A stretch of DNA of 5,252 bases from Sphingobacterium sp. UBA6711 (GTDB taxonomy: Bacteria > Bacteroidota > Bacteroidia > Sphingobacteriales > Sphingobacteriaceae): assembly GCA_002454415.1 (NCBI GenBank), contig DKIT01000225.1:1-5252 (forward strand). Reading direction: 5' to 3'. Of this stretch, positions 1 through 5,252 are shown one piece after another. Numbering within the stretch: the first letter of the stretch is position 1; every line of letters begins with the position of its first letter. The notes under the pieces are model-generated. The model was not told the DNA's origin and did no database searches. It worked only from the letters and a program-made list of their open reading frames with translations. The position numbers were made by a program, and so were the translations under genes.

Positions 1-704
1 ATAATTTGACTTTCACCTGGAAGACGAACTTTACGATGAGCATCAACCGCAATAAGCTACTCGCCTTCCCCGATATTGCCGGTTCTCCCTATAGTCTCAC
101 CTATCAGGTGGGTAAGCCTTTAAGCCTAATCTGGGGTTACGACTATCTCGGTATTAACCCCACGGATGGACAGCCTCAATTCCGTGATATCAACGGCGAC
201 GGGAACATAGCATATCCCGACGACTATACCGTGTTGGCACCCAATATTCCGGCATTTTTTGGCGGTCTTGGCAACTCATTCAATTATAAAAACTTTGATC
301 TCGATGTATTTTTTAGTTTTAAGAAAAATAAGAACACCTATTATTATCCATTTTCTGGTGCTGGCAGCCTTTTAAACGCGCCTGAGACTGTTTTGGAACG
401 CTGGCAACGTCCAGGTCAGGAAGCCAAATTTCCGGCGTATACAACCAATTCAATGTCCATGTCAAATTACAGTAGCTCAACAGCAAATTACGTCGACGCT
501 TCTTACATACGACTCAGCAATATAACTCTGAGCTACACTGTACCTGGCAAACTTCTCGAAAAAATAAAGCTTAAAAACTTACGAGCTTACGTGACCGGCG
601 CGAATCTATTCACTATCACAAATTTCAAGGGAACTGATCCGGAAACGGGAATTGATATGCCAATGCTACGCACATTCACTTTAGGGATACGCAGCTCATT
701 TTAA
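1..704 (+). CDS. SusC/RagA-family TonB-linked outer-membrane channel, C-terminal part (5' end outside window)
   Basis: This is the 3' end of a SusC-type TonB-dependent transporter, the 22-strand outer-membrane barrel that imports ligands handed over by a SusD lid. The reading frame is already open at base 3 and ends with TAA at 702-704, giving about 233 residues; whole family members are about 1000 residues, so the signal peptide, carboxypeptidase-like domain, TonB box, plug and most of the barrel lie upstream. Visible family marks are the 'YLGINPTDGQPQF' segment, an Asp-rich D-x-N-G-D-G loop (186-203), the late-barrel motif 'YVDASYIRLSNITLSYTVP', the 'AYVTGANLFTITNFKGTDPE' segment and an amphipathic last strand ending in Phe, as expected for insertion by the Bam machinery. 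An internal TTG at 6 is not a real start. The fragment contains no cysteine. It lies 20 bp before the SusD gene, the usual pairing. The family call is very secure; the ligand cannot be read from this part. Confidence 0.96.
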   Translation, partial: NLTFTWKTNFTMSINRNKLLAFPDIAGSPYSLTYQVGKPLSLIWGYDYLGINPTDGQPQFRDINGDGNIAYPDDYTVLAPNIPAFFGGLGNSFNYKNFDLDVFFSFKKNKNTYYYPFSGAGSLLNAPETVLERWQRPGQEAKFPAYTTNSMSMSNYSSSTANYVDASYIRLSNITLSYTVPGKLLEKIKLKNLRAYVTGANLFTITNFKGTDPETGIDMPMLRTFTLGIRSSF

Positions 705-724
705 CACCAATTTATACCGCTGAT

Positions 725-2104
725 ATGAAAACGAACTTCACAAAAATAATAAGCATACTCTTGCCCCTTGGCTTGCTCATGACAAGTTGCAACAAGTTGC
801 TCGAGGTCACACCAAAATATATTTATACGACCGAACAGATCTACGCCAATGACCAGCTCGCAGACAGTGTCGTATTGGCCTTATATGGCAAATTTGCCAA
901 TATGCAGACCAACCTTTCGCTGACTACCGGATTCTCTTCCGACGAGATCAAGCCGGGCATCAATAGTTTCAATCCGGGCTATACCTTTATGTATAGTTAT
1001 AATCTAAATCCCTTCTCTGGACCCACAAACGATTTTTGGTCGGAATGTTATACGGTTGTCGGCATAACGAATACAATGATTGAAGGAGCCGGCCAGTCAA
1101 CAGGTATGTCTCAGACTGGAAAAGATGAAGTTTTAGGGCAGGCTAAATTTATGCGGGCCCTCAACTATTACTTTTTGGTTAACTTATATGGTGATGTACC
1201 TCTAGTATTGAGCAGCAACTATCAAGAGGAACGACTTAAACCGCGGACGGGCGTTTCAACAATATATGCGCAGATCATCAAAGATCTTGAAGATGCGAGC
1301 CTTCTACTGGCTGACGATTATCGTGACCAACGTGTGAGAGCCAACAAGTGGGCAGCTCTTGCGCTCTTATCGCGGGTATATCTTTTCACCAAAGATTGGT
1401 CAAAAGCAGAAGCGGCCGCTAGCCAAGTTATTGGTGAAAATAAACGTTATACGCTGGGAAAACTGGACGGTCCGGACGGGACTGAAGCAATGGATATTTT
1501 TGTGAAAAATAATCCGGAACAGATTCTGCAGCTGTGGAATAGTCTTGGAGCTTCCATCGGCGCTGTTAGCATGGGAGAATACGCAAGTTTTGCAGTGACT
1601 GAAGATGCACAAGGTTTGCTGCAAGCATTTGAGCCCAACGACAAAAGGAAGAACAACTATATCAAATTTGAAGAGACAACAGCCTCCTATCAAATAAATA
1701 AATACCGCTCAACCGGCGAAGATACGACGCCCAATAATGAATATACTAGCGTCCTACGGCTTAGTGAACAATACCTTAATCGCGCAGAGGCCCGTTTGGA
1801 GCTAGGGCTCCCAACAGCCATTGACGACGTCAATATACTCCGTAAAAGAGCAGGTTTAACAAATTTGTCCAGCGGACTTTCCAAAGCCCAAGCCCTAACA
1901 GCTATTGTTCAGGAACGCCGTGTAGAGCTTTGTTTTGAGTGGGCCGACCGTTGGTTTACGCTCAAGCGTTTAGGGCTGGCCGATGCTGTGATGTCAAAGG
2001 CAAAACCTAATACCTGGAGATCGTTTGCGCAGCTATACCCTGTACCTACTACGGAAATTCAAAACAACAGAAAATTAACTCAAAATCCAGGATACACTAA
2101 CTAA
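725..2104 (+). CDS. RagB/SusD-family surface lipoprotein (nutrient-binding partner of the SusC channel)
   Basis: This protein is expected to sit on the cell surface as the hinged lid of the upstream SusC barrel and to capture its ligand. The 459-residue product starts with a lipoprotein signal (basic start, hydrophobic stretch, then L-M-T-S-C with the lipidated Cys at residue 22), followed by 'NKLLEVTP', a typical SusD mature start. Late motifs are characteristic: 'LRLSEQYLNRAEARLELG' (residues 344-361), 'ILRKRAGL', 'QERRVELCFEWADRWFTLKR' (396-415) and the terminal 'LYPVPTTEI...LTQNPGY'. The N-terminal half should carry the TPR-like helices (SusD-like) and the C-terminal part the SusD/RagB domain. 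The length is at the short end for the family. ATG 725 is chosen because it gives a complete lipoprotein signal; no Shine-Dalgarno precedes it, which is normal in Bacteroidota. Besides Cys22 there are only Cys108 and Cys403. The gap to the next gene is 13 bp, supporting one transcript. Ligand class is unknown; 'starch' should not be inferred from the family name. Confidence 0.96.
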   Translation: MKTNFTKIISILLPLGLLMTSCNKLLEVTPKYIYTTEQIYANDQLADSVVLALYGKFANMQTNLSLTTGFSSDEIKPGINSFNPGYTFMYSYNLNPFSGPTNDFWSECYTVVGITNTMIEGAGQSTGMSQTGKDEVLGQAKFMRALNYYFLVNLYGDVPLVLSSNYQEERLKPRTGVSTIYAQIIKDLEDASLLLADDYRDQRVRANKWAALALLSRVYLFTKDWSKAEAAASQVIGENKRYTLGKLDGPDGTEAMDIFVKNNPEQILQLWNSLGASIGAVSMGEYASFAVTEDAQGLLQAFEPNDKRKNNYIKFEETTASYQINKYRSTGEDTTPNNEYTSVLRLSEQYLNRAEARLELGLPTAIDDVNILRKRAGLTNLSSGLSKAQALTAIVQERRVELCFEWADRWFTLKRLGLADAVMSKAKPNTWRSFAQLYPVPTTEIQNNRKLTQNPGYTN

Positions 2105-2117
2105 ACAAGTTAATACA

Positions 2118-3254
2118 ATGAAACGCATTACACTAGTTACCTTCGCACTACTCGGTTTAATCGCTGTGCTACAGGCGCAAGAAAAGGCGACGTATGAAAT
2201 TCAGGCTACACTTTCAGGTGCCCCAAAAAGCCAAAAGGGAAAGTTGTTCCTTCAGCGCTATAATGCTGACTTTAGCTTAGATTCGGCACAACTTGAACAG
2301 GGGGTCTTTCGTTTTAAAGGCACTACAGAAGGGCCAGAAATGGCTAACATATTTTATATAAATAATGCAGGTGAGCGATCAGAAACACTTGATTTTTATC
2401 TGCACAAAGGAAAAATAGAAATCAAAGCCAAGTTAGGGCTACTTCATAAAGCTACTATCAAGGGGTCAGCACTAAACGCTGATGCGAGAAATTTTGACAA
2501 TGTACATAAAACCATATTGGACAGCATAAGCGCACTCACATCGGACTATTTCAAAGCAGAAGAAACACTTTCTCAGGATAGCTTTCGTATGGATTCACCG
2601 GCCCGGATAGCCATCAATAAAATTGATGTCAGCCTCAATAAATGGTCTGCCCAGCTAAGTAAGGAACAAACCGATTACGTAGCTCAAAACCCCAACAACC
2701 CGCTCAGTCTTTTTCAATTACAAAGACTGCTAAAAGACACTTCTAATCAACAGCTTGTATCCGAACTTTACGACAAGTTAAGTCCAGCGCTTAAACAAAC
2801 AGCTGTAGGACAGGAGCTGCACAGTCAGCTAGTCAGCCTTGAAAACCTGAAGATCGGGGACATCGCTCCTGAGTTTACGTTGACCGATACCACAGGCAAA
2901 CAAGTTAACTTAAGTGATTTTCGCGGCAAATATGTGCTCGTTGATTTTTGGGCAAGCTGGTGTGTCCCCTGCCGTGTTGAAAATGAACACGTACAAAAAG
3001 CCTATGATGCCTATAAAGGCAAGGGATTCGAAGTATTAGGAATCTCCACTGATTTTGTATTAAACAGCTGGAAAAAAGCGGTGGCAGACGATGGTATGAC
3101 CTGGACAAATATTGTAGACCCCGATGGTAAGGTCAGTGGGGAATACCATATCAAGAGCATCCCTTCCAATTATTTACTAGATCCAACCGGAAAAATCATA
3201 GGCATCAACCTTCGAGGTGAGGGCCTCTATGAAACTTTAAAAAACACGCTCTAA
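2118..3254 (+). CDS. Exported TlpA-like thioredoxin-fold protein with N-terminal DUF4369-type domain
   Basis: This is a probable periplasmic thiol-disulfide oxidoreductase of 378 residues. Residues 1-20 form a signal peptide (K-R, a hydrophobic core, then 'VLQA' before Gln21) with no lipobox Cys, so a soluble periplasmic product is expected. Residues ~24-115 are a beta-rich segment resembling DUF4369, with the recurrent 'DSAQLEQGVFRFKGT' and 'ATIKGSALNAD' patterns. Residues ~120-240 look mostly helical and match no domain I can name. Residues ~244-378 are an AhpC/TSA-Redoxin thioredoxin fold: 'IGDIAPEFTLTDTTGK', 'FRGKYVLVDFWASWCVPC' with the redox pair Cys282 and Cys285 (codons 2961-2963 and 2970-2972), and the cis-Pro loop 'SIPSNYLLDPTGKIIG' with Pro349. 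These are its only two cysteines. Family members (TlpA, ResA) usually reduce disulfides outside the cytoplasm and are recharged by a CcdA/DsbD-type membrane protein, not seen here. It sits 13 bp after the SusD gene and 24 bp before the M16 peptidase, which suggests that it acts on imported cargo or on secreted partners; that role is inference. Confidence 0.93.
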   Translation: MKRITLVTFALLGLIAVLQAQEKATYEIQATLSGAPKSQKGKLFLQRYNADFSLDSAQLEQGVFRFKGTTEGPEMANIFYINNAGERSETLDFYLHKGKIEIKAKLGLLHKATIKGSALNADARNFDNVHKTILDSISALTSDYFKAEETLSQDSFRMDSPARIAINKIDVSLNKWSAQLSKEQTDYVAQNPNNPLSLFQLQRLLKDTSNQQLVSELYDKLSPALKQTAVGQELHSQLVSLENLKIGDIAPEFTLTDTTGKQVNLSDFRGKYVLVDFWASWCVPCRVENEHVQKAYDAYKGKGFEVLGISTDFVLNSWKKAVADDGMTWTNIVDPDGKVSGEYHIKSIPSNYLLDPTGKIIGINLRGEGLYETLKNTL

Positions 3255-3278
3255 TCTGATATTTATATACTCAATTAT

Positions 3279-5252
3279 ATGCATTTAAAACAACTGCTCT
3301 ATCTTTCTATTCTTGGTTTTAGTCCTATGCTTGCACAAAGCAGCACAATCCCTGGAACCACTGAAATCGTATGGGCTAAACAGCATGTCGACACCACTGC
3401 CTTGCCTCTTGACAAAAACGTACGTCATGGCAAATTACCAAATGGTTTAACTTACTACATCCGTAAAAATACAGAGCCGCAAGAGCGCGTATTTATGTAT
3501 TTAGTCAATAACGTTGGATCGATCTTAGAAAACGAACAGCAACGTGGGCTAGCGCATTTTCTGGAACATATGGCGTTTAATGGTACCAGCCATTATCCCA
3601 ATAACACCCTTGTAGACTATTTGCAAAAAAATGGAATCAGCTTTGGCGCCGACATCAATGCCTACACAAGTTTTAACGAAACTGTATACCAGCTACAGCT
3701 GCCTTCCAATGATGGTGAACTTGTCAACAACGGATTTCAGATCCTGCAGGACTGGGCACAGGGAATCAGCTTAGAACATAGCGAAATCGATAAAGAGCGC
3801 GGGGTTATTATGGAAGAAAAACGTGCTGGCAAGAGTTTAGGTGAACGGATACAGGATAAAACTCTACCCGTCGCACTCAATCATTCCCTCTATGCGCAGC
3901 GCATTCCAATTGGTACAGAGCAGGTCATTCAGCATTTTCTTTACCAGGAAATTGAAAGTTTTTATAAAAACTGGTATCGCCCCAATCTACAAGCCGTTAT
4001 TGTGGTTGGTGACATCGATGTAGATCAGACCGAGAAGCTACTCAAGAAACAGTTTTCCACGCTTAAAAATCCTGAAAAACAAACACAACGTCGAGATTAC
4101 AAAATTCCATTGGAAGGAAAGAACCAATTTATGGTGGTGACCGATCCAGAGATAACCTCGACGTCTATTGATATCAGCATCAAACATCCTGAGCGTAAAC
4201 TCAAGAGTGCGGCAGATTTTAAACAGGCGATTATTAAAGCATTGTTTAATGATATGATGGCCAGCCGTTACAACCCAATATTCCGTACGGCAAATCCGCC
4301 ATTTCTAGGAGGGGGAGCTTCACTTAGCGCATTTATGGGCGGGCTGGATGTCTTTAGTATTCAGATCAGTGCCAAACCGGGCCGTCTAAAAGAAGGTTTC
4401 GATGCAGTATGGCGTGAGATCTTTCGCGCGAAGCAACTAGGCTTTACAGCGACAGAGCTCCAGCGTGCCAAAGATTCTTATCGAAGTCAAATGGAAAATT
4501 TGCTAGAGGAGAAAGACAAAATTGCCTCGTCTCAATATGTGCAGGAATATATTCAGCATTTTTTAAATGGCATCGCATCTCCCGGAATCGATATTGAAAT
4601 GAAATTGATCGATGAGATTCTTCCGAATATTAGTCTCTCAGACATTCAGCAGGTCTTACAACAATATCTAAAGGATAGCAACCGCGATATCATTGTTATG
4701 GCACCAGAAGCGGAAAAAGCAAGTTTGCCCAACGAAACTGACATGGTCAGCTGGATTAATAAACTTTCCAAAGAAAAACTCACGGCATACACGGAGGAAA
4801 CAAGTGACCTTCCACTGTTAAAACACAAAATAACAACGGGAACAATTGTCAAAGAAGAAAAGGACGACAAATTGGGGACCACCACCTTGACCTTGAGTAA
4901 GAATATCAAGGTCCTCTTAAAACCGACCAACTATCAAAATAACCAAATCAGTTTCCAGGGCTTTGCTTATGGCGGAACGTCTATTTACGATGATAAAGAT
5001 TTCCAAAGTGCCACCAATGCTGTAGGACTCATCGGCGCCAGCGGTCTCGGAAACTATACAGCCGATCAATTTGAAAAGTCACTCGCTGGACGGACTGCTT
5101 CAGCATCTCCTTTTATCAGTGAGACTGCCCAAGGCATAAGTGGATATTCCAATAACAAAGACCTGGAGCTCGCACTCGAGATGATGTACGGTTACTTTAC
5201 TGAACCGCGGTTGGATACAGCAATCGCTGCAGGCATCTTGGCAAACGCTAAA
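3279..5252 (+). CDS. Exported M16-family (insulinase/pitrilysin-like) zinc metallopeptidase, 3' end outside window
   Basis: The frame is open from ATG 3279 to the last base (658 codons, no stop); large bacterial M16 proteins are about 900-950 residues, so roughly 270-290 residues are probably missing. Residues 1-19 are a signal peptide ('LLYLSILGFSPMLA' then Gln20) without a lipobox, so the enzyme should be periplasmic. The inverted zinc motif H-F-L-E-H is intact: His93, catalytic Glu96 and His97 (3555-3569). Downstream 'KERGVIMEEKR' supplies the conserved Glu173 and the likely third zinc ligand Glu180, by analogy with mitochondrial processing peptidase and insulysin spacing. 'FYKNWYRPNLQAVIVVGDID' (228-247) opens the second M16 domain, and 'TTLTLSKNIKVLLKPTNY' (535-552) opens the second half, which shows no HxxEH, as usual for the inactive half. 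The architecture resembles PqqL/FusC-type periplasmic peptidases, which cut peptides or unfolded proteins inside a closed chamber. ATG 3279 is preferred over Met17, which would destroy the signal peptide. No cysteine occurs in the visible part. Confidence 0.95.
   Translation, partial: MHLKQLLYLSILGFSPMLAQSSTIPGTTEIVWAKQHVDTTALPLDKNVRHGKLPNGLTYYIRKNTEPQERVFMYLVNNVGSILENEQQRGLAHFLEHMAFNGTSHYPNNTLVDYLQKNGISFGADINAYTSFNETVYQLQLPSNDGELVNNGFQILQDWAQGISLEHSEIDKERGVIMEEKRAGKSLGERIQDKTLPVALNHSLYAQRIPIGTEQVIQHFLYQEIESFYKNWYRPNLQAVIVVGDIDVDQTEKLLKKQFSTLKNPEKQTQRRDYKIPLEGKNQFMVVTDPEITSTSIDISIKHPERKLKSAADFKQAIIKALFNDMMASRYNPIFRTANPPFLGGGASLSAFMGGLDVFSIQISAKPGRLKEGFDAVWREIFRAKQLGFTATELQRAKDSYRSQMENLLEEKDKIASSQYVQEYIQHFLNGIASPGIDIEMKLIDEILPNISLSDIQQVLQQYLKDSNRDIIVMAPEAEKASLPNETDMVSWINKLSKEKLTAYTEETSDLPLLKHKITTGTIVKEEKDDKLGTTTLTLSKNIKVLLKPTNYQNNQISFQGFAYGGTSIYDDKDFQSATNAVGLIGASGLGNYTADQFEKSLAGRTASASPFISETAQGISGYSNNKDLELALEMMYGYFTEPRLDTAIAAGILANAK

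Larger units (their letters stand above)
1..5252 (+). other. Probable single operon: SusC - SusD - TlpA-like - M16 peptidase
   Basis: Four genes run in the same direction with gaps of 20 bp (705-724), 13 bp (2105-2117) and 24 bp (3255-3278). None of the gaps contains a hairpin followed by a T-run, a recognisable Bacteroidota promoter (TTTG / TAnnTTTG) or a purine-rich Shine-Dalgarno sequence; they are AT-rich, which is how translation starts usually look in this phylum. The promoter and any ECF sigma/anti-sigma (FecR-like) or other regulator must lie upstream of the window, and the operon end lies downstream. Co-transcription is inferred from spacing and orientation only. Confidence 0.8.

Noticed and set aside
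1412..1423. Overlapping GCGGCCGC and GCTAGC palindromes that resemble a cloning junction
   Set aside because: They fall in frame within a smooth SusD helix region (K-A-E-A-A-A-S-Q-V) with no break in homology, so they are a chance effect of an Ala-rich codon run.
1400..1884. Three overlapping minus-strand open frames inside the SusD gene
   Set aside because: They lie wholly within a strongly supported SusD coding region, their translations show no recognisable domain and they are low-complexity, Ser/Cys-rich antisense products.
725..2104. Polysaccharide utilisation locus for a glycan
   Set aside because: SusC/SusD alone do not define a glycan target; no carbohydrate-active enzyme is visible and the partners are a redox protein and a peptidase, so the label would over-reach.
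2905..3108. Minus-strand open frame opposite the thioredoxin domain
   Set aside because: It is antisense to the conserved WCVPC region, whose coding constraint explains the absence of stops; the product has no recognisable features.
3255..3278. Possible terminator or separate promoter before the M16 gene
   Set aside because: The 24 bp are AT-rich but show no inverted repeat and no TTTG...TAnnTTTG pattern, and there is too little room for a full promoter in the gap.
3841..4023. Short plus-strand frame of 60 codons in another phase
   Set aside because: It lies inside the M16 coding sequence, which continues without interruption in its own frame with conserved motifs on both sides.
4646..4930. 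Minus-strand frame of 94 codons
   Set aside because: It is antisense to the intact M16 frame; hydrophobic composition comes from reversed codons, and no start context or domain supports it.

Overview
The window looks like chromosomal DNA of a Bacteroidota member, most likely of the Sphingobacterium/Pedobacter type. The reasons are the SusC/SusD outer-membrane pair, the DUF4369-type TlpA thioredoxin-fold protein, moderate GC, very short gaps between genes and no Shine-Dalgarno sequences before the starts. The taxonomic guess is inference from gene style; no phylogenetic marker is present.

Layout: all four genes are on the + strand and fill the window almost completely. Bases 1-704 are the last ~234 codons of a SusC/RagA-type TonB-dependent outer-membrane channel whose start lies upstream of the window. 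Bases 725-2104 encode its RagB/SusD-type surface lipoprotein partner. Bases 2118-3254 encode an exported thioredoxin-like protein with a WCVPC active site. From 3279 to the window end runs an exported M16 (insulinase/pitrilysin-like) zinc peptidase, open at its 3' end and cut off after 658 codons. The gaps are 20, 13 and 24 bp and hold no visible hairpin terminator or promoter, so the genes are probably one transcript. I saw no RNA gene, mobile element, CRISPR array or notable repeat.

Working model (inference): the SusC/SusD pair binds a ligand at the surface and imports it into the periplasm. There the thioredoxin-like protein could open disulfides and the M16 peptidase could cut the unfolded or short polypeptide. 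No glycoside hydrolase, lyase or sulfatase is visible, so the cargo may be peptide or protein rather than polysaccharide. The SusCD-TlpA-M16 grouping resembles recurring gene neighbourhoods in this bacterial group, but its substrate is not shown by the sequence.
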